This document shows, piece after piece, positions 8,132 to 15,972 of a stretch of DNA of 64,000 nt (positions within the stretch are counted from its first letter, which is position 1; each line of letters opens with the position of its first letter). The DNA lies in NCBI RefSeq assembly GCF_001010415.1, contig NZ_JPLE01000012.1:1-64000 (forward strand), read 5' to 3'. The DNA is from Xanthomonas pisi DSM 18956 (GTDB lineage Bacteria; Pseudomonadota; Gammaproteobacteria; Xanthomonadales; Xanthomonadaceae). The notes under the pieces are model-generated. The model did no database searches. It was not told where the DNA came from and saw only the letters and a program-made list of their open reading frames with translations. The position numbers and the translations under genes are program-made.

Positions 8132-9358
8132 ATGAGCACCGCTGCCGATTCGCCCCTGTCCCTTGCGCACTACTACCTGCCGGTGTATCGCCCGCGCCAG
8201 GTGGTGCTGGAGCGCGGGCAGGGCAGTCGTGTATGGGATGACGCGGGGCGCGAGTATCTGGATTTGTCCTCCGGCATCGCGGTGAGCGGGCTGGGCCATA
8301 ACGACCCGGATCTGGTTGCCGCGCTCACCGAGCAGGCGGGCAAGCTGTGGCATACCAGCAACATCTTCTACAGCGAGCCGCCGCTGCGGCTCGCCGAGGA
8401 GCTGGTCGGCGCGTCGCGTTTTGCCGAGAACGTCTTCTTGTGCAACTCCGGCACCGAGGCCAACGAGGCGGCCATCAAGCTGGTGCGCAAGTGGGCCAGC
8501 AACCAGGGCCGCCCGGCCGACAAGCGCGTCATCGTGACGTTCCGTGGCAGCTTCCACGGCCGCACGCTGGCGTCGGTCACCGCCACCGCGCAGCCGAAGT
8601 ACCAGGAAGGCTATGAGCCGTTGCCAGGCGGATTCCGCTATGTGGATTTCAACGACGTCGCGGCGCTGGAAGCGGCGATGGCCAGTGGCGACGTGGCCGC
8701 GGTGATGGTGGAACCGATCCAGGGCGAGGGCGGGGTGATGCCGGCGGCGCCGGGCTTCCTGGCGCAGGTGCGCGCGCTGTGCGATCGGCACGATGCCTTG
8801 CTGGTGCTGGACGAGATTCAATGCGGCATGGGCCGCACGGGCACCTTGTTCGCGCATTGGCAGGAGCAGGTGACGCCGGACATCGTGACGCTGGCCAAGG
8901 CGCTGGGCGGTGGTTTCCCGATCGGCGCAATGCTGGCTGGCCCCAAAGTGGCGCAGACCATGCAGTTCGGCGCGCACGGCACCACCTTCGGTGGCAATCC
9001 GCTGGCTGCCGCCGTGGCGCGCGTGGCGTTGCGCAAGCTGGCTTCGCCGCAGATTGCCGAAAATGTGGAGCGGCAGTCGGCGGCATTGCGTGCGGGCCTG
9101 GAGGCGCTCAATGCCGAGTTCGGCCTGTTCGCACAGGTGCGCGGGCGCGGCTTGATGCTCGGTGCGGTGCTGGCACCGGCGCATGCCGGGCAGGCCGGGG
9201 CGCTGCTGGATCTGGCGGCCAAGCATGGGTTGTTGGTGCTGCAGGCCGGCCCGGATGTGCTGCGCTTCGTGCCGGCACTCAATCTGACCGACGCCGAGCT
9301 GGCCGACGGTCTGGCGCGCCTGCGCCTGGCGATTGCCGAGTACGCCGCGCAGCGGTGA
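8132..9358 (+). CDS. argD: Acetylornithine aminotransferase (class III PLP)
   Basis: A 408-residue PLP enzyme of arginine biosynthesis, transferring the amino group between N-acetylornithine and 2-oxoglutarate; many homologues also act on succinyl-diaminopimelate in lysine synthesis. Key features: NSGTEANEAAIK (~105-116), FHGRT (~141), LLVLDEIQCGMGRTG with the PLP-ring aspartate D227, and VTLAKALGGGFPIGAM with the Schiff-base lysine K256. The frame is open upstream to 7976, but ATG 8132 matches the usual N-terminus (MSTAADSPLSLAHYYLP). No arginine operon partners are adjacent. It starts 72 bp from the channel pseudogene, which diverges from it. Confidence 0.93.
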   Translation: MSTAADSPLSLAHYYLPVYRPRQVVLERGQGSRVWDDAGREYLDLSSGIAVSGLGHNDPDLVAALTEQAGKLWHTSNIFYSEPPLRLAEELVGASRFAENVFLCNSGTEANEAAIKLVRKWASNQGRPADKRVIVTFRGSFHGRTLASVTATAQPKYQEGYEPLPGGFRYVDFNDVAALEAAMASGDVAAVMVEPIQGEGGVMPAAPGFLAQVRALCDRHDALLVLDEIQCGMGRTGTLFAHWQEQVTPDIVTLAKALGGGFPIGAMLAGPKVAQTMQFGAHGTTFGGNPLAAAVARVALRKLASPQIAENVERQSAALRAGLEALNAEFGLFAQVRGRGLMLGAVLAPAHAGQAGALLDLAAKHGLLVLQAGPDVLRFVPALNLTDAELADGLARLRLAIAEYAAQR

Positions 9359-9504
9359 GTGGTTGCTTGGTCTGTTGCGTGGTGGTGGCTGGTAGGGCGC
9401 TGTAGGGCGCTGGTTGGTGAGGGTATGCAAGGCGCGTGCGCGCTTGTTGTTTGTGGATTGCGTAAGGCAGGGGCAGGGGAGCTGCCCTGCGTCGCAACAC
9501 CGTC

Positions 9505-9699
9505 CCCTCACCCCAACCCCCGCTCCGCGCCCCGGCCCGCGCTAGCAGCGCGGGCGCTCCAAGGCAGGCGCGCCAGTGGCGCGCAACCGTGCCATCTCGC
9601 CCCGAGGGGCGAAGGGCTTGAGCGGCAGCTCCACCACTTTTCCTTCTCCCGCCGTGCGGGAGAAGGTGGCGCGCAGCGCCGGATGAGGGTGCGCGCGAA
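9505..9699. repeat. Xanthomonas-type intergenic element, copy 1
   Basis: A ~195-bp element starting with CCCTCACCCCAACCC and ending with GGCGCGCAGCGCCGGATGAGGGTGCG. Its ends are imperfect inverted repeats (CCCTCA/TGAGGG). It contains an internal hairpin (CTTCTCCCGCCGTGCGGGAGAAG) shorter than its stem-rich surroundings. A second direct copy follows at 9738-9934. Confidence 0.75.
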
Positions 9700-9737
9700 G
9701 CCCTATGCAGTGTGAGCGACACGAAGCTTCGCCCGTA

Positions 9738-9934
9738 CCCTCACCCCAACCTCCGCTCCGCACCCCAGCCCGCGTTTGCAACGCTGGCGCTCCAAGGCAC
9801 GCGCGTCAGTGGCGCGCAAACCGTGCCTTCTCGCCCCGACGGGAGAGGGGCTCTAAGAAGCAGCTCGACTGATTGTCCTTCTCCCGCCCGGCGGGAGAAG
9901 GTGGCGCGCAGCGCCGGATGAGGGTGTGCGCGAA
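9738..9934. repeat. Xanthomonas-type intergenic element, copy 2
   Basis: A direct repeat of the element at 9505-9699 with the same order of motifs (CCCTCACCCCAACC, GCTCCGCACCCC, CAGTGGCGCGCAA, CTTCTCCCGCCC/GGCGGGAGAAG, GCCGGATGAGGGTG). The two copies are clearly related but diverged. The arrangement resembles a non-autonomous, transposon-like or REP-type dispersed repeat. Confidence 0.75.
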
Positions 9935-9944
9935 GCCTCATCCG

Positions 9945-10026
9945 GATTCCCGACTTCTAATTCCCGACTTCTAATTACTGACTCCTAATTCCCGACGCCC
10001 AATTCCCAATCCCGAATCCCGAATCT
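9945..10026. repeat. GAATCCC / CCCGACTTCTAATT tandem repeat tract
   Basis: Tandem units of the form AATTCCCGACTTCT repeat about four times with drift, then change into CCCAATCCCGAATCCCGAATC immediately before the stop codon of the HAD gene. It belongs to the same family as the repeat arms at 3115-3352, but only one orientation is present. Confidence 0.7.
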
Positions 10027-10643
10027 CACCCCAACCCATACCGCTTCAACACCCGCCGCAAGGCGCGCGCATCGCGCACGGTATCGGCATGCAGTCCGGC
10101 GACACGGGCGCCGCGGACGTTGACGAACAGGTCATCGACGAACAAGGTACGTGCCGGGTCCGCATCCAGCTGCGCAAGCGCGCGCTGATAGACCTCCGGC
10201 TGCGGTTTTCTGCCGCCCAGCGCACCGCTGCACAGCACGCGGCCCTGCAATAGCGGAAACAGCGATGGCACGATCCGCGCGATCGCCTCCGTCATCAGCG
10301 CGCCGTTGTTGGTGAGTACCGCCACTGCGGTGGTCGTCGATACCGCCAGCACGTGCGCCACCACGGCGGGGTCGGCTCGGCAGGCTGCCACGCGCGCCGC
10401 AATCCAGGTGGCGCGGTCGATCGGATGCCCCAGCCCGTCGCTCAACTGGGTCAGGTAGGCCTGCGTGTCGAGCGCGCCGGCATCGTAGGCGCGCTCCAGT
10501 CCCTGCTCGAACAGCACCTGCTGCACCCGCTGCGGCGGGCAGGCCGCAGCACTGGCCAATGCGGCCAGCCGGCGCGGGCGCGAATAGCTGGCCAAGACGC
10601 CGTCGAAATCCAGCAGCAGCAAGGACGGAGGGGCAGACGGCAT
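10026..10643 (-). CDS. HAD-superfamily hydrolase
   Basis: A 205-residue HAD-IA type phosphatase-like enzyme, cytoplasmic. Motif I is LLLDFDGVLASY (nucleophile and acid aspartates ~11-13), motif II is VLTNNG, the motif III lysine is in GGRKPQPEVY, and motif IV is LFVDDLFVNV. The cap domain is the helical insert after motif I. Length and motifs fit small phosphoglycolate/beta-phosphoglucomutase-like enzymes, but the substrate cannot be assigned. The gene stands alone; its stop codon abuts the GAATCCC repeat tract. Confidence 0.83.
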   Translation of the reverse strand: MPSAPPSLLLLDFDGVLASYSRPRRLAALASAAACPPQRVQQVLFEQGLERAYDAGALDTQAYLTQLSDGLGHPIDRATWIAARVAACRADPAVVAHVLAVSTTTAVAVLTNNGALMTEAIARIVPSLFPLLQGRVLCSGALGGRKPQPEVYQRALAQLDADPARTLFVDDLFVNVRGARVAGLHADTVRDARALRRVLKRYGLG

Positions 10644-10740
10644 GGGCGTGCTCGCGAGGTGGGCACCGCAGCGTTGTCGATCAGCCGCTGCATCGCAAGC
10701 GTACGGGATCTGCTATGCCCGGATAAGCGCAGACGGGTAG

Positions 10741-10779
10741 GCGCGCCATGCGCGCGCTCATACGCCCGCGCATGGCGCG
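10741..10779. repeat. Long inverted repeat / hairpin
   Basis: The left arm GCGCGCCATGCGCG and right arm CGCGCATGGCGCG are complementary over 13 bp, separated by about 12 bases. It lies between the HAD gene promoter side and the TonB receptor. There is no T-tract, so it is not a standard terminator. Confidence 0.5.
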
Positions 10780-10852
10780 TGCGAACGCCCGATCGCCAAC
10801 ACCCGGCGCCTGCACGAGCACGCGACTCGGGCAGTTGCGCTGCGTATTCAAA

Positions 10853-10869
10853 CTTTCCAGTACGGAAAG
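10853..10869. promoter_or_regulatory. Candidate operator upstream of the TonB/redox operon
   Basis: CTTTCC and GGAAAG flank five bases (AGTAC), a 6-bp inverted repeat 155 bp before the TonB receptor start. A similar site (ACCTTTC/GAAAGGT) lies upstream of the LuxR-type regulator at 20867-20881. Binding by that regulator is speculative. Confidence 0.25.
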
Positions 10870-11023
10870 GCCCTACCCGCATGCGCAGACCCTACCCTCC
10901 GCACCGCATCTACGGCGCAACCGCGCTGGGTATGGTCGATCCATGCCGCATCCGCGGTGTCAGCCGGTCTTGGGGAGCGGGCCCGGTCACTCAGCACGTC
11001 ACACCATCCAGGGGGTCGATTGC

Positions 11024-13318
11024 ATGCGCAAGCGCTTGAACACCGATCAACTGGCGGCGTCGGTCGCCGCCATTCTCACCACTGCCACGCGTGGTCGCAC
11101 GCTGGCTTCGATGACCTTGGTGCTGGCTGGTGCACACAGCCTGCCCGTCCTGGCACAGGAAGCGCGCACGCTGGACGCGGTCAGCGTGGTCGGCACCGGC
11201 TCCACGCGCACCACCGCCTCCATTTCGATGGACGAGATCCAGGCGCAGGTGCCGGGCGTGGCACCGCAACAACTGCTGGCCAGCCTGCCCGGGGTCAATG
11301 TGCAGACCACCGATCCGTTCGGGCTGTACGAGTTCGGCGACTCGATGACCATCCGCGGCTTTTCCGCCAACCAGATCGGCGTGACCCTGGACGGCATTCC
11401 GATCGAAACCTTCGACACCCGCGAAGGTGGGCCCATCACCCGCTACGTCTCCAGCGAAAACCTGCTCGATGTGACGGTGTCCGCCGGCTCGGGCGATGTC
11501 ACCCAGCCCTCCTATCACGCGCTCGGCGGTGCGATCCGCTACACCAGTCTTCCGCCCAAGGGCGGCGATACCTGGAGCGGCAATCTCACCCAGACCGTCG
11601 GCTCGGACGATCTGGTACGCAGCTTTGTGCGTCTGGATACGCCGGATTGGTGGGACGGCGGGCCCAGTGCATACATCTCCGCATCGCGCACGCAGGGCGG
11701 GGTGTGGGACATGGAACCGGCCACGCAGAAAAGCGACCACTTCGAAGCCAAGGTGCGGCAGGCCTGGGATGCCGGCAGCCTGACGTTGGGCTGGATCTAC
11801 AACAACCGCAAGGATTACGACGTGCAGTCGTACAACTCCGACGGCTCGGTGTCGTGGGACCTGCACGAGCGCATCACCGGCAATCCGGAAGTGGATGCCG
11901 AGCATTACAGCGAATGGCAGAACGGCCGCCGCGATTCGCTACTGAGCCTGCATGGCGATTTCATGTTCAACGACGCCATCGGCATCACCTTCACCGGTTA
12001 CTACGAAAACAAGCACGGCTACGGCGTCGGCGGCACGCCACCGAGCACCGCCACCGGGTTGTACAACGATGCGATTGCCGGCACGCCGGGGCGCACCGAT
12101 ATCGCCATCAACGACCCGCAGATCGTCGATGCCACTGGCAATGTGACCCGGGTCGGTGCGATGACGCGGCGCGAAGAAATCATGGGCGGCGATCGCTACG
12201 GCGTGACCACCGCAGTGGCGTGGGAGACCGAGCACAACAAGCTCGAAGTCGGTGCGTGGTACGAGAGCTACGACTTCGATCAGGTGCGTCCGTTGTACAA
12301 CCTGGACCCGGCCACCGGCGCCTTGCTCAAGAACGCCTTGCCGATCGTCATCTACTACGACAACCACTTCTCCACCGAGGTGAAGCAGCTCTACGTCAAG
12401 GACACGCTGCGCCTGCTGGACGATCGGCTGACGATGGAGTTCGGCGCCAAGGGGCTGGATGTCAAACGCGACTACAACGGCATCGCCAATCTGGACGACT
12501 TCAACGTCGGCGTGCGCCGCGATGTGACCATCAAGAACAGCGACTGGTTCCAGCCGCAGGTGGGTGCGAGCTTCCAGCTGGCCGAAGGCGTGCAGGTGTT
12601 CGCCAACTACGCGGAGAACTTCAGTTCCGCGCCGCGTCTGGCGCTGACCTCCGGCGCTTTCAATCCGGACATCGCGCCGGAAGAATCCACCAACATCGAT
12701 ATCGGCATCCGCGCCGAATCCACGCAGTGGAGCGGTTATCTGGCCGCCTACAAGATCGATTATTCCAATCGCATCATCGCGCTGACCGACCCGGACCCGC
12801 TGGTGGTGGCGCCCACCGTCTACGCCAACGTCGGCGACGTGCAGACCTATGGTGCGGAACTGTCCGGCATGTGGAAGCCGGCGCCGGGCTGGCGGCTGGG
12901 CGCATCGCTGACCTGGAACAAGTCCGAGTTCCAGGACAACTACTTCGGCCCGGTCAGCGGCGCTCTGGTGCAGGTGAAAGGCAACGACGTACCGGATGCG
13001 CCCAAGCTGATGTTCAGCGTCAACGGCGGTTGGGAAGGCGAGCACTTCTTCGCCAACCTCGACACCAAATACACCGGCAAGCGCTACGGCGACACGCTCA
13101 ATACCGACCAGGTGGATGCCACCTTCATCGTCAATGGCAGCGTCGGTTACCAGGGCAGCGATGCCGGCTTTCTTGCCGGTGGCCGCCTGCAACTGTCGGC
13201 CTACAACCTGTTCGACAAGGACGATGCGATCGGTGCGGTGTTTCCCAACGAAAGTTCCGGTTCGTACCAGCTGATCGCACCGCGCCAGCTGTTCGCAAGC
13301 CTGTCTTACCGATTCTGA
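11024..13318 (+). CDS. TonB-dependent outer-membrane receptor
   Basis: A 764-residue TonB-dependent receptor, first gene of a cluster of exported redox enzymes. A long signal sequence ends near LPVLAQE (residue ~46). The plug domain follows: TLDAVSVVGTGS (TonB-box region), PGVAPQQLLASLPGVNVQTTDPFG, SMTIRGFSANQIGVTLDGIPIE. The remainder is a 22-strand beta-barrel ending in the aromatic LSYRF. ATG 11024 follows a good AGGGGG site; upstream in-frame ATGs lack one. It imports a substrate across the outer membrane using TonB energy. Co-occurrence with periplasmic oxidase and transaminase genes suggests the ligand is an amine or amino-acid-like compound, or a peptide-type siderophore, but this is inference. 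Confidence 0.9.
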   Translation: MRKRLNTDQLAASVAAILTTATRGRTLASMTLVLAGAHSLPVLAQEARTLDAVSVVGTGSTRTTASISMDEIQAQVPGVAPQQLLASLPGVNVQTTDPFGLYEFGDSMTIRGFSANQIGVTLDGIPIETFDTREGGPITRYVSSENLLDVTVSAGSGDVTQPSYHALGGAIRYTSLPPKGGDTWSGNLTQTVGSDDLVRSFVRLDTPDWWDGGPSAYISASRTQGGVWDMEPATQKSDHFEAKVRQAWDAGSLTLGWIYNNRKDYDVQSYNSDGSVSWDLHERITGNPEVDAEHYSEWQNGRRDSLLSLHGDFMFNDAIGITFTGYYENKHGYGVGGTPPSTATGLYNDAIAGTPGRTDIAINDPQIVDATGNVTRVGAMTRREEIMGGDRYGVTTAVAWETEHNKLEVGAWYESYDFDQVRPLYNLDPATGALLKNALPIVIYYDNHFSTEVKQLYVKDTLRLLDDRLTMEFGAKGLDVKRDYNGIANLDDFNVGVRRDVTIKNSDWFQPQVGASFQLAEGVQVFANYAENFSSAPRLALTSGAFNPDIAPEESTNIDIGIRAESTQWSGYLAAYKIDYSNRIIALTDPDPLVVAPTVYANVGDVQTYGAELSGMWKPAPGWRLGASLTWNKSEFQDNYFGPVSGALVQVKGNDVPDAPKLMFSVNGGWEGEHFFANLDTKYTGKRYGDTLNTDQVDATFIVNGSVGYQGSDAGFLAGGRLQLSAYNLFDKDDAIGAVFPNESSGSYQLIAPRQLFASLSYRF

Positions 13319-13385
13319 GTGATCGACGCGGCCGGCATTGCGGCCGGCCGCGCGATGGTCCATGACATGTAGGGGATGTGCGTTG

Positions 13386-14993
13386 ATGCAAGGCAATCAC
13401 ACTGGGGCGATGACACGGCGACAATTGCTGGCGCGCATCGGCATGACCGCTGGCGGCGCCATGATGTATCAGGCCATGAGCAGCCTGGGCATGGCGGCCG
13501 AGTCGCAATTTTCAGGGCCATTGCAGCTGGATGGCGACCCGAAGGGCGCATCGGTGCTGATTCTGGGCGCGGGCCTGGCCGGAATGACCGCCGCCTTCGA
13601 ATTGCGCAAGGCCGGCTATCGCGTGCAGCTGCTGGAATACAACGCTCGCCCCGGTGGTCGTAACTGGACGCTGCGCGGCGGCGATCGCTATACGGAACTT
13701 GGCGGCGCCACGCAGCACTGCCAGTTCGACGATGGGTTGTATCTCAACCCGGGACCGTGGCGGATTCCGCACCACCACAAGGCGGTGTTGAGTTACTGCA
13801 AACAGTTCGGCGTGGCGTTGGAAGCCTTCAACCAGGTCAACTACAACGCGTTGCTGCATAGCCAGAGCGGTTTCGATGGCAAACCGCAGCGGTTCCGCGC
13901 GATCGACGCCGATTACAAGGGCCATGTCTCCGAATTGCTGGCCAAGTGCACGCAGCAGCACGCGCTGGATACGGCAGTGAGCCGCGAGGACCAGGAGGTG
14001 CTGCTGGAATCGCTGCGCACCTGGGGCGCGCTCGATCGCAGCTTCGGCTACGTCAAAGGCAAGGATAGCAGCGAGCGACGTGGCTTTGCGCGCTACCCCG
14101 GTGGCGGCTTGTCGGGCAAGCCGGAGTTCTCCGAACCTTTCAGCGTGCAGGATGTGCTGCGTTCGCGGCTATGGACCACGTTGGCGGCCGGCAACAACTA
14201 CGAAATGCAGACCACCATGTTTCAGCCGGTGGGCGGCATGGACCAGATCGGCAAGGCGTTCGCGCGCCAGCTCGGCGATGCCATCACCTACAACGCCAAG
14301 GTCACCACGATCGATCAGGACGGCAGCGGCGTGCGCGTGTCCTGGCAGGACGCCACACGCGGTGGGGAAGTGCGCGTGGCCAGTGCCGACTGGTGCATCT
14401 GCACGATTCCGTTGTCGGTGCTCAGCCGGATTCCCACCACCGCCAGCGACGCGATGACCACCGCGATCGGCAGCGTGCCGTATGCCGCGTCGGTCAAGGT
14501 GGGCCTGCAATTCAAACGGCGCTTCTGGGAAGAGGACGAGGCCATCTACGGCGGCATCAGCTACACCGATCTGCCGATCACCCTGATCAGCTATCCCAGC
14601 ACCGGTTATCACAGCTCCGGCAAGGGCGTGCTGCTGGGAGCGTATGTGTGGGGGCTGGATGCCTATCAATTCACCTCCATGTCTCCCGAGCAGCGGGTGC
14701 GCAAGGCGGTCGAATACGGAACGCAATTGCACCGGCAATATCCGCGCGAATTCGACAACGGGATTGCGGTCGGTTGGCATCGCGTGCCGTTCACCCATGG
14801 CTGCTTCGGCATGTGGAGCGAACAGGCGCGTGCCGAGCACTACGAGCCGCTTTGCCAGATCGACGGCCGCCTGGCGCTGGCGGGCGAGCATGTGTCCTAT
14901 ATCCCGGCCTGGCAGGAGGGCGCGATCCTGTCGGCGCACGATGTCGTCGGCCGCCTGCATCGCAAGGTCATTGCCGGGGGAGGTCGCGCATGA
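13386..14993 (+). CDS. Tat-exported flavin amine oxidase
   Basis: A 535-residue FAD enzyme of the flavin monoamine/L-amino-acid oxidase family. The N-terminus has a twin-arginine-like motif TRRQLLARIG (RR at 11-12) and a hydrophobic stretch, indicating export with bound FAD. The dinucleotide-binding motif is LILGAGLAGMTAAFELRKAG (~58-77), followed by ARPGGRNWTLRGG; the C-terminal FAD motif is LALAGEHVSYIPAWQEGAI. Family members oxidise amines or amino acids to imines, passing electrons to oxygen or an acceptor. The next gene (cytochrome c) overlaps its stop by ATGA, suggesting the electrons go to cytochrome c rather than oxygen. The start is chosen by position just after GGGGATG and before the RR motif. 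Confidence 0.87.
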   Translation: MQGNHTGAMTRRQLLARIGMTAGGAMMYQAMSSLGMAAESQFSGPLQLDGDPKGASVLILGAGLAGMTAAFELRKAGYRVQLLEYNARPGGRNWTLRGGDRYTELGGATQHCQFDDGLYLNPGPWRIPHHHKAVLSYCKQFGVALEAFNQVNYNALLHSQSGFDGKPQRFRAIDADYKGHVSELLAKCTQQHALDTAVSREDQEVLLESLRTWGALDRSFGYVKGKDSSERRGFARYPGGGLSGKPEFSEPFSVQDVLRSRLWTTLAAGNNYEMQTTMFQPVGGMDQIGKAFARQLGDAITYNAKVTTIDQDGSGVRVSWQDATRGGEVRVASADWCICTIPLSVLSRIPTTASDAMTTAIGSVPYAASVKVGLQFKRRFWEEDEAIYGGISYTDLPITLISYPSTGYHSSGKGVLLGAYVWGLDAYQFTSMSPEQRVRKAVEYGTQLHRQYPREFDNGIAVGWHRVPFTHGCFGMWSEQARAEHYEPLCQIDGRLALAGEHVSYIPAWQEGAILSAHDVVGRLHRKVIAGGGRA

Positions 14994-15415
14994 ATCTGTT
15001 GCCACGCGTGTTTGTTGCGGTCGTTGCAGTGGTCATCGGCGCTGCGCTGCTTCCTCCCGGTCTGCGCGATGCGCAGGCGCAAAGTTCCGACGCCACCGCG
15101 CTGTATCCACAAAAGGGGTTCGCCACCGCTTCCGGCGAGCATGTCTATCGTGCGGTCTGTCAGGGCTGCCACATGCCCACCGGCAGCGGTGCGCAGGGCG
15201 CCGGCGAATACCCGGCACTTGCGGGCAATCCCAAGCTGGCGGCCGCGCCCTACGTCGCCATGATGGTGCTCGACGGGCACGCCGGCATGCCGGGATTTGG
15301 CGACATGCTCACCGATCGTCAGGTGGCCGACGTGGTGAGCTATGTGCGCACCCATTTCGGCAACGACCATGCCGAGCGCGTCACCGCCGACGACGTCAAG
15401 TTGCTGCGCCACTGA
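14990..15415 (+). CDS. Periplasmic class I c-type cytochrome
   Basis: A 141-residue protein with a Sec signal ending around DAQAQS (~31). It has a single heme-binding CQGCH (residues 57-61) and GMPGFGDMLTDRQVADVVSYVR, which supplies the distal methionine and the conserved C-terminal helix. It carries electrons in the periplasm. Its ATG overlaps the stop of the flavin oxidase, so the pair is translationally coupled and the cytochrome is the probable electron acceptor. It resembles the small cytochrome subunits paired with alcohol or amine dehydrogenases. Confidence 0.9.
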   Translation: MNLLPRVFVAVVAVVIGAALLPPGLRDAQAQSSDATALYPQKGFATASGEHVYRAVCQGCHMPTGSGAQGAGEYPALAGNPKLAAAPYVAMMVLDGHAGMPGFGDMLTDRQVADVVSYVRTHFGNDHAERVTADDVKLLRH

Positions 15416-15438
15416 ATTCTTTCTTCCAAGGAGTTGCC

Positions 15439-15942
15439 ATGTTCCGTCCCATCGCCACCGCCCTCGTTGCCACCGCCGTGTTGTCTGCAGGCCTGAGCGC
15501 CGCAACTGCTGCCGAGGTGATTCGCCACAAGATTCCCAACAGCGATTTCCCCATTGCCGCGGCAGTGGAGATTCCGGCCGGCAAGGCCACCGTGTATGTC
15601 AGCGGCAAAGTGCCGGCGGTGGTGGACACCAGTGCGCCAAAGGACTCTGCGGCCGCTTACGGAGACACCAAGGCGCAGACGGTGAGCGTGTTGAAGCAGA
15701 TCCAGGACCAGCTGAAATCGCTGGGTCTGGGCATGGGCGATGTGGTGAAGATGCAGGTATTTCTGGTCGGCGACCCGGCGCTGGGCGGCAAGATGGATTT
15801 CAACGGGTTCATGGAAGGCTACCGCCAGTTCTTCGGTACCAAGGAACAGCCCAATCTGCCGGCGCGCTCGGCCTTCCAGATCGCTGCGCTGGGCAATCCG
15901 CTGTATCGCGTCGAGATCGAAGTGGTTGCCGTGCGTCCTTGA
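15439..15942 (+). CDS. Secreted RidA-family (imine/enamine deaminase) protein
   Basis: A 167-residue protein with a clear Sec signal (MFRPIATALVATAVLSAGLSAATAAE, cleavage ~25) in front of a RidA/YjgF domain. RidA hydrolyses reactive imines and enamines made by PLP or flavin enzymes. The substrate-binding arginine is in PARSAFQIAAL (R143) and the conserved glutamate is in YRVEIEVVAV (~E159). Standard RidA is cytoplasmic; an exported version beside an exported amine oxidase and an exported PLP enzyme makes functional sense as an imine hydrolase. A strong AAGGAG precedes ATG 15439. 23 bp after the cytochrome stop. Confidence 0.87.
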   Translation: MFRPIATALVATAVLSAGLSAATAAEVIRHKIPNSDFPIAAAVEIPAGKATVYVSGKVPAVVDTSAPKDSAAAYGDTKAQTVSVLKQIQDQLKSLGLGMGDVVKMQVFLVGDPALGGKMDFNGFMEGYRQFFGTKEQPNLPARSAFQIAALGNPLYRVEIEVVAVRP

Positions 15943-15972
15943 AGTCGCGTCGTTGCCTTGCTGGAGAGTGCC

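Larger units (their letters stand above)
10644..11023. other. Upstream region of the TonB/redox operon
   Basis: About 380 bp with no gene. It contains a strong hairpin at 10741-10779 (GCGCGCCATGCGCG opposed to CGCGCATGGCGCG with a 12-bp loop), an inverted repeat at 10853-10869, and a purine-rich ribosome-binding site (CCAGGGGG) eight bases before ATG 11024. No convincing -35/-10 pair was identified. Confidence 0.4.

Noticed and set aside
7946-9511. Minus-strand open frame ending in a channel-like N-terminus
   Set aside because: Most is antisense to argD. Only the last ~35 codons, from ATG 8059, are real and belong to the channel pseudogene.
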